Shown one piece after another: positions 46,901 through 59,500 of a stretch of DNA of 64,000 nucleotides (the stretch's first letter is position 1; the number at the start of each line of letters is the position of its first letter). Origin of the DNA: Paguma larvata (Eukaryota; Chordata; Mammalia; Carnivora; Viverridae). The stretch is from NCBI GenBank assembly GCA_030068075.1, contig CM057835.1, positions 24,210,930 to 24,274,929 of the forward strand, given 5' to 3'. Position numbers and translations under genes: made by a program. The notes under the pieces were generated by a model. That model saw only the letters and a program-made list of their open reading frames with translations, was not told where the DNA came from and searched no databases.

Positions 46901-49900
46901 GCCTGGGTGGCTCAGTCGGTTAAGCACCGACTTCGGCGCAGGTCATGATCTCACAGTTTGTGAGTTCGAGCCCCGCATCAGGCTCTGTGCTGACAGACAG
47001 CTCAGGGCCTGGAGCCTGCTTCAGATTCTGTTTCTCCCTCTCTCTGCCCCTCCCCTGCTCACACTGTCACTCTGTCAAAAGTAAATAAAAACATTTAAAA
47101 AGATTAACTTTCCTAGGGTACGCACAACATCATCTGATTTGCAACGATTTGATTTGACTGTGCCTGCCACATCTCCTGGGCTGGGATGTGCCCTGTCCCA
47201 CAACATGGTATTGAGAAGAAGGAAAAGACGAAGGTCCTCCTCACGGCACGGTGGGGACTGAGGGTTACCTCTGAAGGGCATGCCTGCCCGGGTTTTGAGG
47301 TACATTTTGCTGTTCCTCTTACTCCTCGTTTTCTTGGCGTTGTAGCCAATGCTGTTACAACGGTTCTTCCGGCAGCTGAGACAGATCCCCTTTTTGAAGC
47401 GATTTGAGTCGGCGCACTGGAACGCAAAACTCGGCTTGTCCTGATTCACCAGGGAGTCGACAAAGAGGTGTACGGCCCGCTCGTGTTCGCATCTCACCAC
47501 TTCCGTGATCGCTGGGGGAGGGGGAGGACGGGCGGGATGAGCCTCTCATCAACTATGAATTGTGACCCCAAGGCCCAGAGAGATGAAGTCATTCGCTCGG
47601 AGTCACACGATCAGCTGGCTACAAAGTTAGGAGTGTAACTGCGGTTTTCTTGCCCACGGTACCTCATTATCTCTTGTAACCAGAAGCTACAGCCAAGAGT
47701 TTGGTAAATCCTAGGACTTCATGAAAAACTTGACAAAGCCTCCCCAACCCCTCCTCAGTAACACTACTGGCGCTGTAAGGAATACCATTATCTGATGGAG
47801 GTCGTTGCTGGACCTCCAAGCCTTGCGGGGACTACTTGAATATTATCACATTGGGAGAGGGCCACAGTCTTAAGACCGAATGACAGGGCAGGACATGAAA
47901 AGAGCATCAGAATAGAGAGAGCTAATAGGGGCCAAGACTTAGCAGTACAGCCAAGACCTGAGGCAGTGAGAAAAAGGGAAACCCGGAAAGGGACTGCAGC
48001 CACACCGGGGTTTTCGGCAGCAAATTCAGTTCAACCCAAGTCTGCTGGGAACAGGCTCGGACATTCAGAAGATAAATCAGAAGTGAATGGAGACCTCCTC
48101 TTGGTTTTACTTCTTTAAGATGTCACCAAAAATTAAATTACAGCGCATCCATGTCATAGAATATTGTACAGCCTTTAAAAAGAGTAAGGTGGGGTCCCCA
48201 GGTGGCTCAGTTGGTTAAGCATCCTACTCTTGATTTCAGCTCGGGTCATGATCTCCCCGGTTCATGGGTTTGAGCCCCACATCAGGCTCTGCATAGACAG
48301 TCGGGGCCTGGCTGGGATTCTCTCTCTCCCTCTCTCTCTGCCCCTCCCCCACTCACTTGCCCCCTTTCTCCCTCTCGAAATAAATAAATAAACGTAAATA
48401 TAATTTTTTTAAATAAAAAGAATACGGGAAGTAAATCTACGTGTTCTGTGTATATCTATATAATGACTATAAAAGCAAAATTACAGGACAAGGTGGTTTT
48501 GAAATATATAATCTCACATACACACACGTGCACACACACGCATGCACACACGCACACAGATGAATTTGTAAAGAAAAAAGACCAGGATGAGACACACAAA
48601 ATTGTTCATCCTGGCTACCTTTAAAGAGTGAAAAAGGCAGCTGGAGGAAGAGGTTCACTTTTTGCTCTCTGCGATTCTACGTTGCTTGCTTCTTTTCCCA
48701 ACAAATATATATTCCCTTTCTTCTAAAAAGAAATGATTCAATAACAACTGGGACCTCAATGCATGAGAGGGCAAAGCAGAAACCAATAGATGGCTGCTAG
48801 TCGGCCTGCTGGAAGACAAACTGTACAAGGGGCTGGCCACCCCCGTGGGGGGAGTGAGCCTCACGAAATAAACACTGTCGGGAGCACTGCGGGCTGTGGC
48901 TGATTCAGGAGGAGGTGTGATAACCGAGTCGAACCTTTACATGCGGCAGCAAATAAGGAACTCACTTCCATATGCAATGGAGCCCAAGACGTCGTGGAGT
49001 CCGCAGCCCGGCTGGAAGTCGCCCCCGTTGGGGTAGATGTCGATGTGGCCCACGGGCATCTGAATCCCGATGCTCAGGCCGAAGGAACGTGTGTAGGTGT
49101 GCAGGACATCCACAAAGTCCGCGTCGTCGGGCGACAGCCTCCTGTGGATGTCCACCCCTTCGAAGAGCGGCCCGGCAGGATCCAAACCTACAGCAGAAGA
49201 GCGAGTCAAGACCGGCTGCGTCAGGGGTGCGACGTCCTGGAGTCCCGATTTAAAAGCAAATCCAAGTGTGCATATGGAAGCCGTCCTCAGAGCCAGTCTG
49301 GAACAGTGGGATGCCTGCGGTTGGGGGAGATTTTGCTTTCTTCTGAACCCTTCACCTGTCCTGACAACTCAAGTGAGTCATGATGACAGACCGCTCCAAG
49401 GAACCACGGCCTGTCAGAACTGGAGCACTTCTAGAAAGAACTCGGGTTGGCCGAACTAAGCCAACCTGCATCTTCTGGAGGGAAGACTCAGTTTCCCCAA
49501 ACTGAGCTATTGGCATTTGGACTTCCTCTTCCCCTTCCTTTAGTTATGAATCAGGCCCAAGGGTGCAATGATGAGATTGGGGCGGGGCTGGGGGGGCGGA
49601 CACCAGACACACTGAGGATTCATATCCCAGGCCTCCAGAATTCCTCTGTCTGGCAGCAGGAAGGAGAAATCTTTTTGCCTGCGACCTTTCTGCCTTGGAC
49701 AGGCAAGCAGCAATGTAGAGAGAACCGGCTCTCATATTTGGAACAGCACAGATATCACTGAGAGCCTGTTGAAAATTCAAATTCTGCTATGTAGCTATAG
49801 AAAACTCTGGCAGGACACGCAAGCCACTGGCTGCCCGTGTATACGTGTGTTGGGCGAGACAGCAGGGAAGGGAACCAAGCAGGCTGGTGGCAATAAAAGA

Positions 49901-52900
49901 CTTGCACCATCTTTCAATTTTGGAACCGCATGAATATAAAACCATTCAAAAAGAAGAATTTGCAAAGCAGGAAATGCAGGTCCCCAGGCCCCTAGGGCTC
50001 CCGATGGGCAGGTCTGGTGTGGGGCCCAGAAATGTGTATCTGTTCCCCAAGTGATCCTAAAAGGAGGTGGTCTCTGAACCAGATTGGAAAAAACTTCTCC
50101 CACCTTCGGTATCATCGATAAAATTGAACCTGAATGTCGTAATCCATACAGCTTAGGTGGGATATTAAGAGATTCAGTGCTTATCAGTGTACATACTAGC
50201 TGCTGTTACCAAGCTCAAGTAATTATGGGAGCCGACTTCACGCCAGGGGACCTGGAAAAAGCTGAGAATACAGGGCACTGTAAGGGGGAGGGGGCGGTCT
50301 GTTTAGCCTGGAACAGTGGTTCTGAGCTGGGTGTGATTTTGCTCCTAAGGGGACACTTGGCGGTGTCTGGAGACACTTTTCGTTGTCACAGTTGCGGGGA
50401 GAGGGCGAGAAGCTGCTAGCATCTAGTGGGTAGAGGCCCAGGGAAGCTGATAAACATCCAGCAATGCTCAGGTCGGCTCCCACAACAAAGTGTTAACAGT
50501 GCTGAGGTCGAGGCACCCTGATCTAGAGACACCACATCGGAGAGGAGTTTAGACCAAGCCCAGAGCCGTAAAAGGAGAAGATGGGTAATAGGACCCACCA
50601 GATCCCAGAGCAACAGAACCAGGGAGCACCCCGTGAGGTTTGGCTGGGGTGATTTTAAGCCAAGCAGGAGGCAGAGCTATTGTCCGGAGTGGACAGTAAG
50701 CTTATGAAATTCATCGCTCACGAGAGCTGCAGAGGCTGGAAGCAAACCGGCTCCGGAAGAAGTTGAGATAAATGCATGTGTGACCAAGCTGGAAAAGATG
50801 TCCACACCGCCTGGCGGTTCGTCCCCAGCCCAGGGTCCGAACGAAGGATGGCACAAAAGCAGCGACCCCCCAGCACAGCCCACTATGACTCATTTCAGAG
50901 ACTGCCAAGGGCTACAGGACCGACCCAAGCAGCCTCCCCCTGCCTCTTGCTATGTTTTCTAGATGGAAAAAAAGAGAGAGAGAGAGAGAGGAACATTCTG
51001 CTTTGCAACCAATACAAGAGAGGGGCTCTTTGGCTGATGTGAACAAAAGTCTCCACCAGACGGTCAGTGCCATGGAAACCAAGCCGTGCTGTAGGAATGC
51101 AGGCAGCTGACAGGGTTTCTCGAAAGGATGGCTGGGGGGGCGGGCCGAGCCTTCACCCGCCCAGACTGACCCCGCCTGACACATAGCCAGGGCTCACAGA
51201 CTCTGGGGAAAAGTTGTACGATTTGCTTTTTTTTAACTAGGAATGGGAGGGAGAGCTTGTCCCCTCCAAAAACAGGAAAGGTGGGGAGGCAGCCCTCCTT
51301 CCATGCAGTCAGACACCTTCCAAGACGTTCTGTCCAGCAAATGGAACCCACACATGCGTGCGCACGCGTACACGCCCAGGAAAGCCTCTGTATTCCGGCA
51401 GGTCCTGGAAGCTGGGCTTCCCCTGCTAGTTTATCTTTACCAACGAAGAAGAGGCGGGGATGGCACAGTGGCTAGGGGCAGGCTCTGCAACCCGACAGCC
51501 TCGGTGTGAATCCTGGCTCTGCTACTAAGGATATAAGATGTTACACCCAGCATTTAAGCACTGATTCCTAGTTCCCCTTCTGCAAAACGAAGCCACAAGG
51601 CCCCCTTTGCCCCATTGCAGTGTCTCTTAGAGACAGCATAGAGTACCTGTCAGATACTAGGGACTTGACATTAGGAAGCATCTGGAGCGATATCTGTATG
51701 GAGTGGACACTTAATTCATGTTTCTCAAATGAATGAATGAATAAGTCTGCTGGCTTCTTTGTTTATAACTAGCTAGACACGGGTTCAATTAGAAGTAGTA
51801 GACCTCGGGGCGCCTGGTGGTTCAGTCAGTTAAGTGTCGGACTTCGGCTCAGGTCATGTTCTCACGGTTCGTGAGTTCGAGCCCTGCGTCGTCGGGCTCT
51901 GTGCTGACAGCTCAGAGCCTGGAGCCTGCTTCAGATTCTGTGTCTCTCTTTCTCTGCCCCTCCCCTGCTTACTCTCTCTCTCTCTCTCTCTCAAAACTAA
52001 ACATCAAAAAATTTTTTTAAAGAAGAGAAAAATATATGATCCCTTTCCAATGTAGCACAGAATTCTCTCAAAAGCCTAAGAAGGTAAAACTGGGGCCAAC
52101 CCCAGTCCACAGCCCTAACCCAAGCAAGACTAGGGTTCAGGTGTCTGTCTGCTGGCCTGTGCACAGCGGCATCTTGGGCCTCAGGACCCCACACGAGCTG
52201 CAGTCTGGTCCTTCTGACAGTCGGGACACCTGGTTCCCAGGCCCATGGGAAGTCTACTGACTAAGCGAGGAGAGCATGCATGCCCCTCCCCCACACCAGA
52301 CACGCACTACAGCACGCGTCAGGTGAGCCACACGCCCTCGGAGGTGCTGCTTGGCAACTGGACAGAGGGTACTGCTTCCTGCCGTGCTCACTCAGGCCCC
52401 TGCCCACAGAGAAGGGTGGAGGAAAGGGGCGTGCTCAGGCAGCTCCATGCAGACAGCCCAGAGCACTGATTAGCATTCGGTCAGCAAAGCCCCCATCTCA
52501 GCAGCTGCCACCCATATAGGCAGCGGGAAAGGACGGAAAACTCTTCCCCAGCTCATTGCAGATTTAGAAAGAGAAAAAGGAAAGATTTGCAACTTGTCCT
52601 TGCTGCCAATGACTCTGGGCTGGGGGGTGGTATGGGGCGCTGGGGGGGCGGCGGGGGGGATGGGGCGGGACTTGAATGCGCCGCAGTTTGAACGAGGCTG
52701 GCCTGGTTGGGAAACATTCCTCTCTCTGGGGGCCAGGAGGAGCTGCTCAATGAAACCCGGAGCGGCTTACAGCCGAACGCCCTGCACCAGCAACGGGTTA
52801 ATGAGCAGTCGTGTGTGGCCACGCGGTCACTGTCCACCTGGATGCTCTCAGGCCCCACAGTCCTGATAAACAAAAATGAAGCTCTCAAACTATGCTAAAT

Positions 52901-53472
52901 CAAATAATTGGATCTAAGGGACAGTGTGTGTGTGTGTGTGTGTGTGTGTGTACCTTAGACTGAAGCCCAGGGATGATCTGAGGTGAGCCAATGAAATTTT
53001 ACAAATATCTCTATATATTTAAATCTACCCCACTTGCTTGTTGCTAAAACCTGAAATTCCACCTCTACTAACTTATCTTTTAGCTGAGGATTCCCTTCTC
53101 CCTGAGTCCTGTTTTAAAATAAAAATACTGCCAGGAAAGAAATTGATCGAATCTTTCCTTCGAGGTGACCAGCTGACCCTTTGGTATCTTGGAAGCAAGA
53201 GGTAAGCTGGGAGTGAAGACAAATAAAAGAATTCTGGAAGAAAATAAAGGTTTAGGACAACGAATCTGCCATAAATGTCAGCCTAGAGAGACCTCTGCTT
53301 ACAGATTTGAGAAAGCACAAAAATGGGAAAGAAAATCTTTCACACTGTTTAAATCATTAAATGATTTGACCCAAAGACATCAAAAGTTCAGCAAGAAGGG
53401 AAACTCAATTTTTTGTCGACGACCTGGGTACCAATATCAGAAAGCTCTCTTTTTTATTTATGTTTATTTTTT

Positions 53473-53505
<33 letters not shown>

Positions 53506-56500
53506 ATGAGCAGGAAAGGGCCAGAGAGAAAGGAAGACACAGAATCCGAAGCAGGCTCCAGGCTCTGAACAGTCAGCACACAGCCCGACGCGGGGCTTGA
53601 ACCCACGAACCGTGAGATCATTCCGTGACCCAAAGTCAGACGCTTAACCGACTGAGCCGCCCAGGTGTCCCACAAAGGCCTCTTTAATGACAAGATTTAA
53701 GCACCCATTCTAAACAGATAATTATCACTAATAAATGTGCCAGCCAAACACTGGAAAGAGGCTGTTGGTGGATGAAACAGAAATAAGGCAGAATTCAAAC
53801 TAGACTCCACCACCCGTTCGTTTCCCTAAGCTCCTAAGCATCACTGGTGGAGAAAAGAGCGAGCCTCCGAGGCTGACAGATCAGGATCCAAGGCAATCTG
53901 TACTTTTCAGTCGTTTGCCCCTCGGCGTTTCCTTGCCTGTCGGACTAGGCCAGTGGTTTTCAAACTGTGTTCCCTGGTGCTCTGGGACCCTGAGATTTCT
54001 CTGGGGATGGGGACAGCCCAATAGCAAAGCTAAAACACTACCCACCATATATCCAGCTTCAACCAGAACATCCCTTCTATCTGTTTCCTATATCAGGATC
54101 CCACACAAGTTCAACTTGAAAAAGGGACTCTGTGACTGAGAAGCACGCTTGAAAGCTCTGGATTTGATATCCCCCAGGTCCCTTCCAAAGCTAACCCTCT
54201 ATGGCTCCCTCGTGCTGCCTCTTTGGGAACTCTCCAGTTCAGAAAAGCCAGCTCGGCAGACAAGCCCGGGGAGCGCGGGGTGTCGGCCGTCAGTGCAGGA
54301 AGCAGATCCTACCTGTGATTCTGCCCACCGTCCCGTTCACGAAGTTGCCAGCGTACCCTGCCACGTGAGCTCCGAGGCTGTAGCCGATCAAGTGAACATT
54401 CCCAAGAGAAAAACCATCCTTCTCCTGCAGGAAATCACAAAAGCGTGTGAGTGAAGCCAGTGGTCCTGAGTCCGCCGGGTCACCAATGATTCAACACTTC
54501 AATGGCGACGCGGAAGAGCCATGGGTACCAGGGGCAGAGACTTCCCAGGGCGTGGCTCGCCTTGCTGGCAATGAGGCAGGGATGGGACGCAGAGGGCAAA
54601 AGGACTTCGTGCCACTTTAAGTGCCAAGCACTGGGGGCAGGGTGGAGGTTATGACTAGAAGCTACATACCTGACCCTTTGGGTACATTTCCATTCTCTCT
54701 GGCACTGGGGGAGGTGGGGGTGGCCGTGTGGAAATTGAAGCCACCAGACTTACTGGAAACTAAGTGTCAGCCCCAGCCTGCAGCAGCTTACTCTTTCCCT
54801 GCTTCTTAGGACCCAGGAGCTGCCGAGCTGCTCGCCACAAGCCCACCCAGGACCCCAGAGCACAACATCATACCCTGAGGGGGCACTTCGCTGCCAGCAG
54901 TGCCGAGGTGGGACTTCGACCCCACAGCTCAGAAACCCAAGCTCTACAAAACGACCTAGGCAGAGAAATGAGGTTCTGCTCAGGAACACCTGACCAGATG
55001 TTGCCAGAATTCATCAGATTCCACGGGCAAAAGGAAGGTCAGGCTGGAATTGCCCAGATAATGGGGTCGCTTTGCCAGAACGGCCTTGCCCCCAGGTAAG
55101 TCCGTGATCTCAGGCAAATCATTAACCTCTAGAGAGTCAATTTAAGAGCTCAAGACATATTTTCCACACTGAATATCTTAAGTGTGGCAGTAGGCTGCGT
55201 TTGTTGAAACCAACCCTCTCCTCACCCCTAAGGTCAGCCCCTCATTGGAGGCAAGCGTAGCCGTCAGTAACTTTTTAAGATTTCAAGCCGGCCCTGGCTC
55301 CTGACTATTCCAACCCAGGGCATCAGCAAGTGACAACGCAAGAGGCAAATTTTCTTCCGGCGAATAAAAGAACCGAAAAGAAACCAGAGATACATCAATA
55401 ACTAAAAAGCTTTTCGAAAGTCCCAGCCTTCAGGTATTTTAAGCAATACTTCATTCAGTAAAAATCTGAATCCCAGAGATATTCTCAGATGCCTGAAGTT
55501 CACTGGGACACAGTCTGGACTGTATTTTCTTTAGAAGGTTCAGGTTCAAGATCCTGCTCTTAAAAGCACTTACCTGCAGCCAGTCAAGCATCCTGGCAAC
55601 ACTGCGTCCCACCACCCTCGAGTTATTGACCGCGTCCGTGTAAAGCTGGTGGGCCAGGGAAAGCCAGTCAACCACCACGACATTGGCTTCTTTCTCTCTC
55701 ATCTGCAGGGCCGACACAAGTTTGTACAGCCAACTCTCAAACATGCCACTCATCTGCGGAGAAAACAAGACATTTTTTAAAGATTCTCATCAGTTTCAGA
55801 AATCCTGATGAATATGGAATTCAGTTCCGTGACCCTCTCCCCGGCCAGTTCCAGAACTTTCACGATGGCTGCTCAGGCACCAAACACCTGTCGTGAGCAG
55901 GGCCGGCCACAGACAGGACTACTGCAGGAGTGTTGGTCTTTCATTGCTCTTTACATCTTTTTTTTTCCATCAAATTTTCATAGCTGGTGTCTTAGGCTGC
56001 CCCCCGCTATCCAAAAGGACCATTATGAGATAAACATTGGTGGCGATACCGGCCTGAGGTTAGCCTGAGTCCCTGTCACAGACAAGCGAGTGGCCACAAA
56101 GGCAGGTAGAAAGGGTTGCCCTGGAGAATTAGCTTCTCTCTTAGAGACGCAAGGAGATGCAGTCTCCTAGGCAGACGCGGACCTGACAAATGACCCACAA
56201 CCGATCTCTGCCATCCCTCTTGACCCCGGAGTAGGGAAGATCTGTCCCTGGAATCCCAAATTAGAACTCAGAACACATTTTCCCACAGAAACGAAGTTAT
56301 AAATAGTGACTAGGTCCAGTCGTAAACCTATCCACACGTACATTATTAGATAAATAGATTTTCTGTGCGTGGCCTGGGAACCCAAACGCCACTTACAATC
56401 CTGCTTCTATGGGAAACTGCTGTTCCGAGTTCCAAACATATGACAAAAGAACTTTCTGGAATGCACCCCACTTGGAAGTTGCAGGCAGTTTGTATTTGCA

Positions 56501-59500
56501 TTTTGACAGGGGGGCTTAAAAAGTTTCAGTTGCGTGATTCTAATTGTAGCCCGTGGGACGAGGATGCATAGACAGGGCCCTGACCGTCTCCTCAGTCACG
56601 TCAGGTAGACAGGCACCCCCGCCCACAAGGCCTGACCCCCACAGTTGGCGACAGACCTGAAGACCCAGAAAGCATGTCACGGATATGAATTTCTCATCAT
56701 TAAAAGGAGGAATGTCCCCCCCTCAATTAGCCCAGCCAGAAACCTGCTCACTTAATAGTGTCATTTTCCTACAGACCATCTTTATATGAATGAATAAACC
56801 CCTCGCCGGTCAAAAGCTTCTAAAGCTGAGCGTTAAAGCCCTTTTTTGTTGAAGTCTGTCATGGGCCTTTCAATGTGAATTGCTCAGCTAGGGCGCATAA
56901 AGAGCCCCAGTGCCTTTAAACGCAGCCATCTCTCTGCAAACAGGAGGGCACCATGCCAACGGCGGCCAGCGATCCAGGCCAACTAGCTCTCCATAGATTC
57001 TCAGAGCCAGTCAAGTTGCTGCAGTTCAGCTCGGCTCTTAGGGAGGGATGGCCCCCGCGAGGCAGTGGTTGACCAATGTAATTAAGTGTAATTAGAGGGC
57101 CCCTTAAGAGCCAGGGGAGCTGGGCTGCTGCCTTCAGGACAGCCACTTTCTGAAAGCCCGCTGCGTGCCAGCATTAAATACCACCCTGCTGGCGTCCATA
57201 TAGCCCCCTCAGCGAAGTGCCCATTACACTCTTCACAGCTGTCTGGAACACAAGCAGCCCACAAGAAAAGAGAGAGAGAGACAGACAGTTAGAATCTGGA
57301 AGCACCAGCCTTCTTTTTAATTGACCAAAACAAAGGCCACCAAATCTTGTGTCAAGCTGCCGAGCTCCCTCCACTGGGCTCACCGTCCATCCATGAATGA
57401 TGAAAAAGGTTTTGGCTGTCATGTTGAAGCCACAGTCTTCCAAGGGCTGGTTGTGGCCGAGGGTGAGGTAGCATCCTTCGTGTTCGGAGTCCCCAGAGGT
57501 GCGGAGGTTAAATCTCACGGGAGGTTTGGCAACGACCTGTACATTCCCGGGTTTATGGAGCTCATCTAGGGGAAGAGAACAGAGCGTGCGTGCGTCTAGT
57601 GGGCTTGGGTAGTTAAGAGATCTGGAGTCTAGTTCTAGCTCAATCTTGAGCGCATTACTTAATCCTCTGGGTTTCAGATTTGATACCTGCTGAATGTTTT
57701 CTCCTCACTTCCCAGAAGAGTTGCAAAGATATTATAAAGATATTATAAATTCTCAGAATTTAAGAACATTGTCATCGGTACTGATTACTGTGACTCTGAA
57801 CTAAACAGGCGTATAGGTGTCTCTTACTTTTCTTTCCTCTTCCCTAGCAAAACGGGTTCTCTTTCCTACCCCGAGTGCCTGCTTTCAGAGGATGGGTCCT
57901 CATTCTTTTCCTGAAATGCTTGGGTCCAGCTGCGTTTCAAAATTCAGAACTTTTCAGATTTTAGAAAGGCATCACGGCACATAAGCTACGTAGTACGTGA
58001 CATGCCCAGTGCGGGCTGGGGGCATCGCCCAATAATCAAACACGCTAGTATTTCTGCATGGAAATCCGTAACTACTCACACTCACGGGCAGAAATAAAGC
58101 CTATATCGATAGACTCGTGTCAGTTCTGATCAGTTTCTGCTGCCAAATGAGCCCAGGGCTGGTAAGGCCAAGTCTCACGGCCAAACAAATTACCGAACAA
58201 ATTTTCCAATTTTGAAAGATTCTGGATTTTGGAATTCGAGATAAGAAGTCATCCACTGTCATACAGTGGGCTTCCTCTAGCGTTCCCAGCTAGATTCCAG
58301 TACTTACTTCAAAGGCCTCTTGCATCACAGCTCTTGCAGAGCCAAACATGTGCCAGACATTCTTCTAGTTTGTGAAATAAGTGACCGAAGCCATGGGGAA
58401 ATTCATAAGAGCAGCAAAGTTGCTCCTTTCCGCTCCGCTGCTTACATGCAGTGCCCTGTGGCCTTTTAACATGAGGCACTGTCATCACTGCATGCTTATG
58501 GACACTCAAAAATGAGCCCCATCTGCCATTCTTTCAGCCATCCAGCAAACTATCCCTTGATAACAGATTGGAAATTAGAAAAATCAAACTCTCCTGTCAC
58601 CCAGAAATCAAGGGGAAAAAATATACCAAATGACCAAAGCCGGAGCTTCATGTATCCCAGAGTGGGCAGGCAAACGGAATCCTGGAAAGAGAGAGCGGAA
58701 TGGTAGAGAAGGTGGCGGCGAAGAGGGCAGGGAGGAAAAGAATACCCCAGTTGTAAAAAGGGCTAAGGTTCCAGAAAACGCAACCAAATATACAAGAGCA
58801 GACTCAGGTTAACTGCCACTAAAGTAATGAACGAAAGCCCCAACCAGCAGAAATTTGAACCAAGGACTAAAATAGTCTGTCTCTCCAATTATCCCCCAGA
58901 TAGCCACTCACAGAGACCAGATGGGGACTCCTAGGAGAAAAGGAGAAAAGCGTGCCGGCTTCCTGGGACACATTTATGGATAAACCCACCTACTGATGTA
59001 AACGTTCCACCTTAGCATCTGGCCTTTTCGGACCCCAGAGTTCTCCGCCTTTCAGCCTGGGGCACTTCAGCCTCTGGGACTTCGTGAGTATTCTTCACCC
59101 GTGTGCTCTCGTGGCTCATTCTCTCACCTCCTTCAGTTCCTTGCTCAGTGGTCAACTTCTCAGGGAGCGAAGCCTGACCACAGATTAAAACTGCACCACC
59201 TTCTCCCCCAGCACCCTGTGCCTTCCTCTTCTGCTTCACTTTTCTCCCCCTGAGCGGTAGTTCACCAGGCTGTCTTCCCACCACTGAAACGTAAGCTCCG
59301 CGAGCAGGGGTCTTCACCCGTCTGGTTCCATCACACCCCCTGATCCCAGAAGAGCGCCTGGCGCTGAACAGGCACACTGTAAAACACTTTCTCGACTGAA
59401 AGAACGGCCCACAAATATTCGGAATCGCAGAACACATTAGATGGAAGGAGCACTAGCAGTTTACAGGAGAGGAGCTAGAGACGTGACCTACCCCAGGTCG

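Larger units (their letters stand above)
45530..48965 (-). other. LIPG: LIPG introns 7, 6 and 5
   Basis: Three introns of 691 bp (45530-46220), 927 bp (46342-47268) and 1454 bp (47512-48965), separated by exons 7 and 6. Intron 6 has a young SINE with perfect target duplications. Intron 5 has a LINE-1 fragment split by a SINE and a MIR. Intron 7 has only weak L2-like text near 45690-45950. Confidence 0.55.
49188..54312 (-). other. LIPG: LIPG intron 4 (largest intron)
   Basis: 5125 bp holding two SINEs, hAT relics at 49930-50065, 50314-50520 and 53945-54150, a MIR, a (GT)n run and a G-rich block at 52622-52669. The remainder is single-copy sequence without a recognised function. Confidence 0.6.

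Noticed and set aside
48515..48560. CA-rich stretch as a CRISPR-like or tandem array
   Set aside because: It is an impure dinucleotide microsatellite in a LINE-1 fragment in a mammalian genome.
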